Source of the DNA: an uncultured Alcaligenaceae bacterium
Lineage (GTDB): Bacteria; Pseudomonadota; Gammaproteobacteria; Burkholderiales; Burkholderiaceae_B
Length of the DNA stretch: 53,053 nt
NCBI GenBank assembly: GCA_937952975.1
Contig: CALFXX010000146.1
Location: 1-53,053, forward strand
Direction: 5' to 3'
Below the pieces are notes generated by a model, which was not told the DNA's origin, made no database searches, and was given only the letters and a program-made list of their open reading frames with translations. Below, piece after piece: positions 24,101-33,208 of this stretch (within the stretch, counting starts at the first letter, position 1; every line of letters starts with the position of its first letter). A program made the translations under genes and the position numbers.

Positions 24101-25492
24101 ATGACTGCCGTTCGCTCTTCCGCCTCACCGCTCGTGCTGCATCCAAGTGCCGAGCTCGCAACCTTTGCCTCGCAACTTCAATACAGCGACATCCCTGAAG
24201 CTGTCAGTTTGCGCTGTGAAGATTTATTTCTAGACACAATGGCCTCGATTTTGGCCGGCTCAAGTGCGCGCGCAGTCAAGTCAATGGCTAAATACGCCCA
24301 ACTGATGGGCCCTGCTGACGGTCAATCAGAAGATTTCGTCAACCGTCGTAAGACTTCACCGATGTTTGCGGCAATGGTGAATGCGGCGGCGGCCCACGTA
24401 GTGGAACAAGACGACGTTCACAACGGTTCGGTGTTTCACCCTGCGGCAGTGATTTTTCCACCTGCGTTGGCGGTAGCTCAAGCCATTGGCGCCTCGGGCA
24501 AAGACTTCATCACAGCCTCGGTTGTTGGCTACGAGGTGGGCATCCGTGTTGGTGAGTTTTTAGGCCGTTCACACTACAAGATTTTTCATACAACAGGTAC
24601 CGCAGGCACCGTGGCTGCAGCCGTCACGGTTGGTCGTTTGCTCAAGCTTAACCCTGAGCAAATGCTTCACGCCATCGGTTCAGCCGGCACGCAGGCGTCT
24701 GGGCTCTGGGAGTTCTTGCGCGACGCTGCCGACTCAAAACAACTACACACCGCACACGCCGCCGCAAACGGCTTGGCCTCTGCGTATTTGGCCCTAGATG
24801 GGTTTACCGGTGCGCGCCGTATTCTTGAAGGTGCGCAGGGTATGGCTGCTGGCATGTCAACCGACGCTGATCCAGCCAAACTCGTTGATCGTCTCGGCAC
24901 ACGTTGGGCGTTGCCAGAAACTTCATTTAAGTTTCACGCCTCATGCCGTCACACTCACCCCGCGGCCGACGCTTTACAGCAGGCCATGAAGCAGCACAAT
25001 CTAAAAGCCTCCGACGTCGCCTCGGTAGTCACACATGTCCATCAAGGTGCCATTGACGTGTTGGGCCCCGTCACAGATCCACAAACCGTGCATCAGTCAA
25101 AATTTTCGATGGGGACAGTCTTGGCGCTGATCGCTCTGCGCAACTCGGCCGATTTGGCAGGGTTTGACGGTGCCTTGAAAGACGCCACGGTGGCGAACTT
25201 TCGCGATCGCGTCACCATGGAGCTCGATGAAGAAGTCGATACCGCCTACCCACAACGTTGGATTGGCAAGGTCACCGTTAAGACGACAGACGGCCGTTCA
25301 GTGACTGGCCGTGTCGACGAGCCTAAAGGCGATCCAGGTAACACCTTATCGCGCGACGAGATCGAATTCAAAGCGATGCGTTTAGGGACCTATGAAGGTG
25401 CTGCCACCGAGGCTCAAGTCAAAGCAATGATTCAAACGGTTTGGGGTATTCGTGGGCAAAACGTACTTGGCGATATTTTGACTAAGGCCTGA
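24101..25492 (+). CDS. MmgE/PrpD family protein
   Basis: A 463-residue member of the 2-methylcitrate dehydratase/cis-aconitate decarboxylase family. Family blocks include FLDTMASILAGSSARAVKSM, AAAHVVEQDDVHNGSVFHPAAVIFPPALAVAQ, GYEVGIRVGEFLG and HTTGTAGTVAAAVTVGRLL, then SFKFHASCRHTHPAADAL. These enzymes dehydrate or decarboxylate tricarboxylic or related hydroxy acids. The ATG at 24101 is taken because AGGTGA lies 5 bases upstream; a GTG at 24092 is in frame. It starts 12 bases after the acyl-CoA dehydrogenase stop, implying a shared pathway. The substrate is unknown; it is not a clear methylcitrate-cycle PrpD since no prpB/prpC is nearby. Confidence 0.9.
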   Translation: MTAVRSSASPLVLHPSAELATFASQLQYSDIPEAVSLRCEDLFLDTMASILAGSSARAVKSMAKYAQLMGPADGQSEDFVNRRKTSPMFAAMVNAAAAHVVEQDDVHNGSVFHPAAVIFPPALAVAQAIGASGKDFITASVVGYEVGIRVGEFLGRSHYKIFHTTGTAGTVAAAVTVGRLLKLNPEQMLHAIGSAGTQASGLWEFLRDAADSKQLHTAHAAANGLASAYLALDGFTGARRILEGAQGMAAGMSTDADPAKLVDRLGTRWALPETSFKFHASCRHTHPAADALQQAMKQHNLKASDVASVVTHVHQGAIDVLGPVTDPQTVHQSKFSMGTVLALIALRNSADLAGFDGALKDATVANFRDRVTMELDEEVDTAYPQRWIGKVTVKTTDGRSVTGRVDEPKGDPGNTLSRDEIEFKAMRLGTYEGAATEAQVKAMIQTVWGIRGQNVLGDILTKA

Positions 25493-25558
25493 TCGGACAG
25501 CCCCTAGGATGAGGGTTGCAAGCAGTAGTTCACACGACAACAAGAGGAGGACAACGCC

Positions 25559-26308
25559 ATGCGTTTAAACAATAAGGTAGCAATCGTCACGGGCGCAGCA
25601 AGCGGCTTTGGCGCTGAAATCGCGCGCTGCTATGTGCGCGAAGGTGCAAAGGTTGTCATCGCTGATCTCAACGAAGCCGGCGCGCAAAAAGTTGCTGCCG
25701 AGCTTGGCGCTGCAGCGGTAGCCGTGAAATGCGACGTTAGCAAGCGCGCCGATGTAGATCGTGCTGTTGCATTAGCGATGAGCACGTTTGGCAGCGTTGA
25801 TATCGTCGTCAACAATGCAGGCTATACCCACAAGAATCAGCCTTTTCTGAACGTTGACGAGGCCTCGTTTGATCGTTGTTTTGACGTGAACGTCAAAGCC
25901 ATTTATCACATGATCAACGCCGTCGTGCCGCTGATGCGCGAAAAGAAATCAGGCTGCATCATCAATACGGGTTCAACAGCCGGTATTCGACCCAGGCCAG
26001 GTTTGACCTGGTACAACGCCTCTAAGGGTGCGGCAAATTTGCTGACCAAATCGTTGGCTGTTGAACTTGCGCCTGACAACATCCGTGTCAATGTGATCTG
26101 CCCAGTGATTGGTGACACAGCCATGCTCGGCGATTTTATGGGCGTACCCGATACCCCTGAAAACCGCGCACGTTTTATTGCCACCATTCCAATGGGTCGC
26201 ATGAGTCAACCACGCGACATCGCCAACGCTGCAGTATTTTTAGCCTCTGATGAAGCGTCGTTTTTAACTGGGGTTGAATTACCCGTTGACGGCGGTCGCA
26301 CGATTTAA
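25559..26308 (+). CDS. SDR-family oxidoreductase (FabG-like)
   Basis: A 249-residue classical short-chain dehydrogenase. The cofactor motif is TGAASGFGAEIA, with Asp of VIADLNEAG suggesting NAD preference, followed by NNAG, and the catalytic Ser in NTGSTAG with YNASK. It ends with SFLTGVELPVDGGRTI, a normal family C-terminus. A strong GGAGG ribosome site lies upstream. It is the third gene of the catabolic module after acyl-CoA dehydrogenase and MmgE/PrpD and probably oxidises a hydroxyacyl intermediate of the same pathway. Confidence 0.93.
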   Translation: MRLNNKVAIVTGAASGFGAEIARCYVREGAKVVIADLNEAGAQKVAAELGAAAVAVKCDVSKRADVDRAVALAMSTFGSVDIVVNNAGYTHKNQPFLNVDEASFDRCFDVNVKAIYHMINAVVPLMREKKSGCIINTGSTAGIRPRPGLTWYNASKGAANLLTKSLAVELAPDNIRVNVICPVIGDTAMLGDFMGVPDTPENRARFIATIPMGRMSQPRDIANAAVFLASDEASFLTGVELPVDGGRTI

Positions 26309-26316
26309 GGCCTGGG

Positions 26317-26358
26317 TTCGAGCGCTGCAACGGCCACTCCCAAACTGACACGCTCGAA
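26317..26358. repeat. 8-bp inverted repeat between convergent SDR and rph
   Basis: TTCGAGCG at 26317-26324 and its complement CGCTCGAA at 26351-26358 enclose a 26-base loop in the gap between convergent genes. There is no T-run on either side, so termination would have to be non-classical. Confidence 0.45.
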
Positions 26359-26403
26359 AACAGGCACGACGCAAGCGCCGTACCCAGCGAAGTATTTAAA
26401 GTA

Positions 26404-27141
26404 TTACGCGCGTGAACTCGCCTGCAGTTGGGCGAGCTCGCTAATGCCTTTTTCAGCGAGTTGCAGCAAGGTATTGAGCTCGGTGCGGTCGAAGGTGTGA
26501 CCTTCAGCTGTGCCCTGCACTTCAACGTAGCGTCCCGCACCCGTCATCACGACATTCATATCGGCGTCGCAACCTGAATCTTCTGGATAATCCAAATCCA
26601 GTACCGCTCGTCCATCGACCATCCCCACCGAGATCGCAGCCACTGAATCTTTAAGTGGATTTTGTGTCAGCAGGCCTTGAGCAAGCAGACCATCAACCGC
26701 ATCGGCCACCGCGATCCAAGCCCCGGTGATACTCGCGCAGCGCGTGCCGCCATCGGCCTGAAGCACATCGCAATCGATCTGAATGGTACGTTCACCCAGC
26801 AGAGACATATCCATGACCGCACGCAGGCTGCGGCCAATCAGTCGCTGAATCTCTTGCGTACGCCCTGATTGCTTACCCTTGGCCGCTTCGCGATCAGAGC
26901 GGGTATGGGTCGAGCGCGGCAACATGCCATACTCGGCGGTGACCCACCCCTGCCCCTTGCCTTTCAAAAATGGAGGCACTTTTTCAAGCACGCTAGCCGT
27001 ACACAACACTTGCGTCTCGCCCATCGAAATCAACACAGACCCCTCGGCGTAACGCGTAAATTGGCGCTGAATACTGACTTGGCGCATCGCGTCATAAACG
27101 CGACCTGAGGGGCGTGGCTGGCTAATGCTAGTATTTGACAC
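26404..27141 (-). CDS. rph: Ribonuclease PH
   Basis: A 245-residue phosphorolytic exoribonuclease that trims tRNA 3' ends. Motifs include RPSGRVYDAMRQVSI (substituting for the usual RPDGR), GSVLISMGETQVLCTASV, GWVTAEYGMLPRSTHTR and IQIDCDVLQADGGTR. The start is GTG at 27141: the next Met would remove the conserved RP.GR region. It is divergent from the gamma-glutamyltransferase gene with 35 bases between. In related bacteria rph directly precedes rdgB; here a four-gene catabolic block separates them. Confidence 0.96.
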   Translation of the reverse strand: MSNTSISQPRPSGRVYDAMRQVSIQRQFTRYAEGSVLISMGETQVLCTASVLEKVPPFLKGKGQGWVTAEYGMLPRSTHTRSDREAAKGKQSGRTQEIQRLIGRSLRAVMDMSLLGERTIQIDCDVLQADGGTRCASITGAWIAVADAVDGLLAQGLLTQNPLKDSVAAISVGMVDGRAVLDLDYPEDSGCDADMNVVMTGAGRYVEVQGTAEGHTFDRTELNTLLQLAEKGISELAQLQASSRA

Positions 27142-27176
27142 GTTAAATTCTCGCAGTGACTAAAAAAGGGGGACGC

Positions 27177-29024
27177 ATGCTTGAAGATCAAAGGCAACAG
27201 AGGCACTGGTCTGACAGTATACGCAGCGGTCGTGTCGCCGTGTGTCGCGCGCTCACGATCGGGCTGATTATAGGCACAGCGCCGCTGTTGGCTGTTGCTC
27301 AAAACACCGCCGTCACGCAATACGATAATTCTTTTTCTATTTTTCATCCCGAGCAAAGCCATCGCGGAATGGTGGCCAGTGAGCAACGGCTCGCCACGCA
27401 AGTGGGCGTCGATATTTTGGCGCAGGGCGGTAACGCCATCGACGCTGCCGTTGGGGTCGGCTTTGCCTTAGCGGTGGTCTTACCCAACGCGGGCAATTTA
27501 GGCGGCGGTGGCTTCATGCTGATTCAAACTGCCAAAAGCACGGCGCCCGTTGCACTTGATTTTCGTGAAGTCGCACCTGCCTCAGCATCTCGTGATATGT
27601 ATCTTGACCAGAAAGATCGCGTCATTGCCGGCAAATCTACCCAAAGCCCCTACGCCGTCGGTGTGCCTGGATCGGTTGCAGGCTTGGTACGCGCATTGCA
27701 AGACCACGGTACGCTTTCGCTTGAGCAGGTCATCGCACCCGCCATCGGTCTCGCTGAAAACGGCTTTGTCGTGAGTGCGGTACTGGCCGAGCAGTTCGCC
27801 TTGCAGCGCACGCACCTTGGTCGTTGGCCCGGCACGCGTGAAGTATTTTTTAAACTGAAAGATCCAACAAATAATAGCTGTGCTCTAGCGCAGTGCCCGC
27901 TTGAGTCTTTAACCACCTTTGGCGCAGGTGAACGACTCTTACAAAAAGATCTCGCGGCAACGCTGCGTCTGATTGCGCAGCATGGCGCGGCAGGCTTTTA
28001 TAGCGGGCCAGTCGCGCAAAAAATCGTCGATGAACTCAATATTGACGGTCAGGCCATGAGCCTGAAAGACCTGCAAGACTACCGTGTCGTGCAACGACAA
28101 CCTGTACATGGCACCTACCGAGGCCTAGATATCTACTCGATGCCCGCACCAAGCTCGGGTGGCGTCCATTTAATTCAGATGCTCAACTTGCTTGAGCGCT
28201 ATCCGCTTGCACAATACGGCCCAGGCAGCGCTCAAGTGATTCACCTCATTGCTGAGAGTGCTCGCCTAGCCTACGCCGATCGCGCTGAACATCTAGGTGA
28301 CCCAGATTTTGTAAAAGTCCCTCAAAAAGGGCTAGCTTCCAAAAAGTATGCCGACGAACTCGCAAATAAGATCAAACCTGATCGAGTCACGCCAAGTGCA
28401 AGCGTCAGAGCAGGTCAACCACAGGCGTATGAAAGTGATCAAACCACGCACTTCTCGGTGATGGACGCTTCAGGTAATGTCGTGAGCTGTACCTACACAC
28501 TGAATTTAAATTTCGGCTCGGGTATTGTCGCGCGCGGCACAGGGGTTTTGCTGAATAACGAAATGGACGACTTTTCAGTCAAGCCCGGCGTTCCTAACGC
28601 CTTTGGACTGATCGGTGGGGATGCCAACGCAATCGCACCGGGCAAACGTCCGTTAAGTTCAATGACGCCTGTGATTGTGTCGACGCAACAAGGGCCGATG
28701 CTGGCCACGGGCTCGCCCGGCGGTGCTCGCATCATCACCACGGTCTTGCAGAACTTAATCAACGTGATTGACTTTAAGATGAACATTGCTGAAGCCATCG
28801 CAGCGCCCCGTATGCATCACCAATGGGTGCCCGATTTTTTACGGCTCGAACAAGGTTTTAGTCCAGACACGATCGCGCTGTTAAAAAACATGGGTCACGA
28901 GGTTCGTATCATGCCAGCCATGGGACGTGTGCAAACGGTACAACGTCGTGGAAATCTTTTTGTCGGCGCTTCGGATCCGCGGAACCCCGACGGTGCAGCG
29001 CTTGGCCTTGGATCAAGCCCGTAA
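27177..29024 (+). CDS. ggt: Gamma-glutamyltransferase
   Basis: A 615-residue proenzyme that cleaves itself to form two subunits and hydrolyses or transfers gamma-glutamyl groups from glutathione in the periplasm. A signal segment precedes the mature start (LTIGLIIGTAPLLAVAQ, about residues 24-42). The autocleavage site is before Thr423 in SDQTTHFSV, the new N-terminal nucleophile, and the small subunit has PLSSMTPVIV and ATGSPGGARI. The ATG at 27177 has AGGGGG six bases upstream and is preferred over a GTG at 27156. It lies between rph and yicC. Confidence 0.95.
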   Translation: MLEDQRQQRHWSDSIRSGRVAVCRALTIGLIIGTAPLLAVAQNTAVTQYDNSFSIFHPEQSHRGMVASEQRLATQVGVDILAQGGNAIDAAVGVGFALAVVLPNAGNLGGGGFMLIQTAKSTAPVALDFREVAPASASRDMYLDQKDRVIAGKSTQSPYAVGVPGSVAGLVRALQDHGTLSLEQVIAPAIGLAENGFVVSAVLAEQFALQRTHLGRWPGTREVFFKLKDPTNNSCALAQCPLESLTTFGAGERLLQKDLAATLRLIAQHGAAGFYSGPVAQKIVDELNIDGQAMSLKDLQDYRVVQRQPVHGTYRGLDIYSMPAPSSGGVHLIQMLNLLERYPLAQYGPGSAQVIHLIAESARLAYADRAEHLGDPDFVKVPQKGLASKKYADELANKIKPDRVTPSASVRAGQPQAYESDQTTHFSVMDASGNVVSCTYTLNLNFGSGIVARGTGVLLNNEMDDFSVKPGVPNAFGLIGGDANAIAPGKRPLSSMTPVIVSTQQGPMLATGSPGGARIITTVLQNLINVIDFKMNIAEAIAAPRMHHQWVPDFLRLEQGFSPDTIALLKNMGHEVRIMPAMGRVQTVQRRGNLFVGASDPRNPDGAALGLGSSP

Positions 29025-29073
29025 TTGCACAGCAGTCAACATTTTTTAATATGTCGCTTTGAAGAGATAAACC

Positions 29074-30012
29074 ATGATCGCCAGCATGACCGCCTTCGGG
29101 CAAGGTAAGTTCGCAGCCCCCTGCGGCATCGTTTCAGTTGAAATCAAAACAGTAAATAGTCGTTATCTAGATGTGCTTTTTCGCATGCCTGACGAAATGC
29201 GTCTGGCTGAACAACCAATTAGAGAACGCTTAGCCAAAGGCTTAACACGCGGCAAAATTGAAGTACGTGTCAGCTTCGCCCGCCCAGCTGTTGACACCGA
29301 ACAACAACTCAGCGAAGCGGCCATGCAACGTATCGCAGCGCAGTTAGCCCAAATTCGTACAGTCCTACCCGACACCGAGAGCCCGCGCTTTAACGAAATT
29401 GTCAATTTCGCAGGCGGTCAGCAAACTCAAACCGAGCCCGAAGAGTGGGCTCAAGCCTGCATGACTGCGCTCGAGCCGGCCTTGGCGCAACTACTTGAAG
29501 GACGTCAACGCGAAGGTTCTCGATTGGCCTTAGCGATGCTCGAGACGTCTAAACAAGTCTCAGCGATCGTCAGCGAGGTTGAGACGCTCATGCCAGTATT
29601 GCTCGCAACTCAGCGCGACAAGTTGGCACAAAAACTCAAAGACACGCTTCACAATGCTTTTCCCAACGGCTTCACCCACATCAGTGGCGCTGAGCTCTCT
29701 GAACGTATCGCCAGTGAGTCGAGTTTGTTTGCGTTACGGATTGACGTTGCTGAAGAACTTGCACGATTAAAATCGCATCTGACTGAGCTTGAATACTTAT
29801 TGTCTGGTCAGTCAGACCCTAAGGCCAAACAAAAATCCAGCCCAACTCAAGTCGCTAGCGTCGGCAAGCGACTTGATTTTTTGTTTCAGGAAATGAACCG
29901 CGAGGCCAACACCTTAGGTTCAAAAGCTGGCAGTCTTGAAATGACACGCGCTGCCATGGATCTTAAATTGCTCATTGAGCAGATGCGCGAGCAGGCGATG
30001 AATTTGGAGTAG
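29074..30012 (+). CDS. yicC: YicC family endoribonuclease
   Basis: A 312-residue protein. The YicC N-terminal domain starts MIASMTAFGQGKFAAPCG and contains SVEIKTVNSRYLDVLFRMPDEMR. The DUF1732 C-terminal domain ends KRLDFLFQEMNREANTLGSKAGSLEMTRAAMDLKLLIEQMREQAMNLE, the usual family tail. YicC-type proteins are endoribonucleases acting on RNA. In Burkholderiales yicC normally precedes gmk; here five genes (30046-35024) intervene. Confidence 0.95.
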   Translation: MIASMTAFGQGKFAAPCGIVSVEIKTVNSRYLDVLFRMPDEMRLAEQPIRERLAKGLTRGKIEVRVSFARPAVDTEQQLSEAAMQRIAAQLAQIRTVLPDTESPRFNEIVNFAGGQQTQTEPEEWAQACMTALEPALAQLLEGRQREGSRLALAMLETSKQVSAIVSEVETLMPVLLATQRDKLAQKLKDTLHNAFPNGFTHISGAELSERIASESSLFALRIDVAEELARLKSHLTELEYLLSGQSDPKAKQKSSPTQVASVGKRLDFLFQEMNREANTLGSKAGSLEMTRAAMDLKLLIEQMREQAMNLE

Positions 30013-30045
30013 TGCAAACAACTACCTACGGGCCTACGTCAAGGC

Positions 30046-30747
30046 CTACTGAACTTCCGCTTCAAAGGTACTGATTAAGCGGTAACTCGCTTGCGCTTGC
30101 ACCACAAGACCGTGCTGCGAAAGCGCCTGCTGCATGGCTGGCTGCTGCAGCAGAGTTTCGCAAGCTTTTAAATCATACGCTTCAAAAAATATCACCCAGT
30201 TCACGCGTTCGTCAGGCTTACCGCGTCGCGCTTCTTCGGGGCTCGGTGCGGCACCTACACTGCCCGAGGCCTCCCACAGTGCTAAACGCACTAGGCAGTT
30301 AGCACGGGCAAACTGAGGATAGAGCGTCTGAGAAATAAAATCACGGGCCAATTGCTCTTGCCCTGGCTGAGGTGCGCAGCGCAGCACAACCGCCTCACCA
30401 CCTAGGCCTGTACCCGCTGACCACGTTTCGTCACAGGCAGAGCGCACCATATTACGAAAATGAGGCATCATTTTTTTTGTTAAAGGCGTGGGTTCGACCA
30501 GAATTTCTTTGTATTGAGGCTGATCAAGTACGCCAACCTCAGTGCATGAATAAATCGCCATATAGGCCTGCGACTCACCAAGTGCGCGATATCGGCGGGC
30601 CGATAAAAAGCCGGGGATCTGCATGCGCTGACGCACATGTTCGGTTTGATACCATTCGTTAAACTCTGATTCAACGATTGAGTCGATATCGTTCATGACG
30701 AACAACGTACACGGAAAGCTAGACTGCAATTTTGTTGAGTTTGTCAT
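30046..30747 (-). CDS. EthD/DUF4286-like dimeric barrel protein, copy 1
   Basis: A 233-residue protein with two halves. The first (about 10-110) resembles the ferredoxin-like dimeric alpha-beta barrel fold of EthD and related proteins: FNEWYQTEHVRQRMQIPGFLSARRYRALGESQAYMAIYSC. The second half repeats a weaker form. A paralogue stands at 38414-39085 and matches in FN.WY..EH...R..I.GF...RRY and further along. Such folds act as small-molecule monooxygenases, decarboxylases or lactone handlers; no catalytic set is obvious. It is divergent from the Bug protein gene and probably belongs to the same catabolic block. Confidence 0.65.
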   Translation of the reverse strand: MTNSTKLQSSFPCTLFVMNDIDSIVESEFNEWYQTEHVRQRMQIPGFLSARRYRALGESQAYMAIYSCTEVGVLDQPQYKEILVEPTPLTKKMMPHFRNMVRSACDETWSAGTGLGGEAVVLRCAPQPGQEQLARDFISQTLYPQFARANCLVRLALWEASGSVGAAPSPEEARRGKPDERVNWVIFFEAYDLKACETLLQQPAMQQALSQHGLVVQAQASYRLISTFEAEVQ

Positions 30748-30886
30748 GGCTAGGCAGTTTACGTAAACAGTTTGTAGGTGGACGTCATTTAATTGTATCT
30801 CTTCGCTTAGCGTTCGTATTTTGTACTTTTATACCCTCATTACCTAACTCGTTGTTACACACCACTCGGTCAAGGCACGCTTGCTC

Positions 30887-31870
30887 ATGATTAAGCTTTT
30901 ACTCATCACGTTCAGCCTGATAAGTTTGCTCGTGCAGAGCCTACCCCTCTCAGCGCAAACGGAACACGCAAATTACCCAGAGCGTTCGATACGATTAGTG
31001 ATCCCCTACCCGCCTGGCGGCTCAAATGACAATATCGCCCGCCTGTTGGCCACCCAGTTACACAACCAGCTTGGTCAAAGCATTGTGATCGAAAATCGCG
31101 CGGGGGCTTCAGGTACGATCGGCTCTGAAATCGTGGCAAAAGCACCGGCAGATGGCTATACGCTGCTGTTCAACGCCTCGAGCCAAGTCTTTATGCCCTT
31201 GGTAGTTGCCAAACCACCTTACGACACCCTCAAAGACTTTACGCATATCACGCGCGTTGGTCATGTGCCGTTGCTGGTTGTGATCAACCCCCAAATACCC
31301 GCTAACAACTTAAAAGAGTTTATTGAGCTGGTGCGCGCCAAGCCTGGACAATACAACTGGGGTACCTCGGGCTTTGGCACGACAAGTCACTTGGCTGAGG
31401 CTGCGATCGTCCATGCCTTGAAACTCGACATGCAAATCATTGGCTACAAAGGTGCCACGCCTCAACTCACCGACGTGATGGGTGGGCATATTGCCGCAGG
31501 GATCTCGCCCATGCCGGGCGTGTTCTCACATGTGCAACACGGTAAATTGAAAGCAATCGCCACCACCAATCAAACACGTTTGTCGCAGTTGCCAAATGTC
31601 CCAACCGTGGCAGAAAGTGGCATACCAGGGTTCGAGCTTTTGTCGTGGTACGGCATCTGGGGCCCAGCGGGGCTGCCGCGCGTAATCGTTGAGCGCCTGT
31701 CGCGCGAAATTACAACAGCACTCACTTCTGATGAACTCAAGCCTCGGTTTAAAGAATTGTCGTTTGAACCCTCGCCACTCACACCAGAAGACTTCGAACG
31801 CTACATTGAATCAGAGATTCAACAAATTGGAAAAATGGTCAAGGACGCCAATATCGTCGTTACATTTTGA
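30887..31870 (+). CDS. Bug-type tripartite tricarboxylate transporter substrate-binding protein
   Basis: A 327-residue periplasmic binding protein. The signal peptide is MIKLLLITFSLISLLVQSLPLSAQ with cleavage after SAQ. The family hallmarks are YPERSIRLVIPYPPGGSNDNIAR, IVIENRAGASGTIGSEIVAKAPADGYTLLFN and GYKGATPQLTDVMGGHI. The ATG at 30887 rather than the TTG at 30881 is used because it starts the signal peptide cleanly. The family (often called Bug) is expanded in Bordetella-like bacteria; most members lack neighbouring membrane subunits, as here. The ligand is probably a carboxylate or amide related to the amidase next to it. Confidence 0.93.
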   Translation: MIKLLLITFSLISLLVQSLPLSAQTEHANYPERSIRLVIPYPPGGSNDNIARLLATQLHNQLGQSIVIENRAGASGTIGSEIVAKAPADGYTLLFNASSQVFMPLVVAKPPYDTLKDFTHITRVGHVPLLVVINPQIPANNLKEFIELVRAKPGQYNWGTSGFGTTSHLAEAAIVHALKLDMQIIGYKGATPQLTDVMGGHIAAGISPMPGVFSHVQHGKLKAIATTNQTRLSQLPNVPTVAESGIPGFELLSWYGIWGPAGLPRVIVERLSREITTALTSDELKPRFKELSFEPSPLTPEDFERYIESEIQQIGKMVKDANIVVTF

Positions 31871-31987
31871 TACAGTATTCACAACCAAGGCTTATAACGC
31901 CTCTGACTCGTCAAACCAATGATCCACAAGCCACCCCTATGACTGCAAGAGCCCTATTATTTTGCAACTTTCACTCACTGCCGCTCA

Positions 31988-33208
31988 ATGACAAACGTTA
32001 AATCACCTCCGAAAGACTTCCCCTTGAATGACCCTGTCGGCGCCTGCGTGCCACACGGAAAATTTTGTCTGCCGGCTACCGGCTCTGGACCCTTGGATGG
32101 CCTAACCTTCGCCGTCAAGGATATTTTTGATGTTGCAGGCCACCCAACGGGTGCAGGTAACCCCACGTGGTTAGCGACACATCCCGTTGCAACGCACACC
32201 AGCCCGTTGGTCGAACAGCTGCTCGCCGCCGGTGCAACCATGACTGGAAAAGTCATTACCGACGAACTGGCGTACAGCCTGAATGGCGATAACATGCACT
32301 ATGGCACTCCAGTAAATGTGAACGCGCCCGGACGCGTACCTGGTGGCTCTTCAAGCGGCTCGGTGGCCGCTGTCGCCGCCAAGTTGTGCGACTTTGCGCT
32401 AGGCAGCGATACGGGTGGCTCGACAAGAGTACCAGCGAGTTACTGTGGCGTTTGGGGGCTGCGCACAACACACGATCTGCTATCACGCGAGCATGTCGTG
32501 CCACTCCATACGTCGTTCGACACCCTGACTTGGTTTGCGCACAATCCAAACACCTTTACGCGCGTCGGTGAAGTACTCCTGCCGGCTACCTCCTTCACAC
32601 CCAAACGACTTCTTAAACCACAGACAGTGTGGAGCTTAGCGAGTGACGATTTTTCAGCACCGCTGCAACAGGTCTTAGATGCGGCCCAGACCTTACTCAA
32701 CGTTCAGGCAGAGACCATGTCGTTTACGCGCGACACCGAGACGCTTGAGCAATGGCGTCAGGCTTATGTCACCATGGGCGCCGCTGAAGCGTGGGCATTG
32801 CACGGTGACTGGATACTTGCGCACAGCCCGACGTTCTCTGCGCCGATCGCTGGGCGATGGTCGCAAGCAAAAGCTGTCACGCCAGAACAAGCTCAGTTGG
32901 CTCAGCAAAAAGTTGCAGATATCCGAGCGCATGTCAGGGGCATACTCGCTGATGACGCCATCGCGATCGTACCTTCAGCTGCCGGCTTGGCACCGTTGCA
33001 AAACGAAACCGGAGAGGCCGTCGATCAGTTGCGTATGCGCACCATGCACATCACCTGCATCGCAGGAATTAGCGGCGTATGTCAGGTCAGCATTCCCTTC
33101 AAAAACGCAGCAGGCGTGCCCGTTGGTGTGTCATTAATAGGCCCTGCGGGCAGCGACCTCGCCTTGATTCGGCTGGCCACTGCGTTGGCAAAGACTTTAG
33201 AAACTTAG
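31988..33208 (+). CDS. Amidase (amidase-signature family)
   Basis: A 406-residue serine amidase. The catalytic triad is visible: Lys44 in FAVKDIFD, a cis-serine in the PGGSSSGSVAA loop (residues 119-128) and the nucleophile Ser145 in SDTGGSTRVPASYCG. The short length and start LNDPVGACVPHGK resemble amidases such as indole-acetamide or AMI1-like types rather than GatA. The substrate is unknown. It is 118 bases after the Bug gene, which suggests uptake and then hydrolysis of an amide. Its stop overlaps the stop of the convergent SDR gene. Confidence 0.9.
   Translation: MTNVKSPPKDFPLNDPVGACVPHGKFCLPATGSGPLDGLTFAVKDIFDVAGHPTGAGNPTWLATHPVATHTSPLVEQLLAAGATMTGKVITDELAYSLNGDNMHYGTPVNVNAPGRVPGGSSSGSVAAVAAKLCDFALGSDTGGSTRVPASYCGVWGLRTTHDLLSREHVVPLHTSFDTLTWFAHNPNTFTRVGEVLLPATSFTPKRLLKPQTVWSLASDDFSAPLQQVLDAAQTLLNVQAETMSFTRDTETLEQWRQAYVTMGAAEAWALHGDWILAHSPTFSAPIAGRWSQAKAVTPEQAQLAQQKVADIRAHVRGILADDAIAIVPSAAGLAPLQNETGEAVDQLRMRTMHITCIAGISGVCQVSIPFKNAAGVPVGVSLIGPAGSDLALIRLATALAKTLET

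Noticed and set aside
26309..26403. Inverted repeat between SDR and rph as a rho-independent terminator
   Set aside because: The loop is 26 bases and neither side has a T-run; kept only as a repeat.
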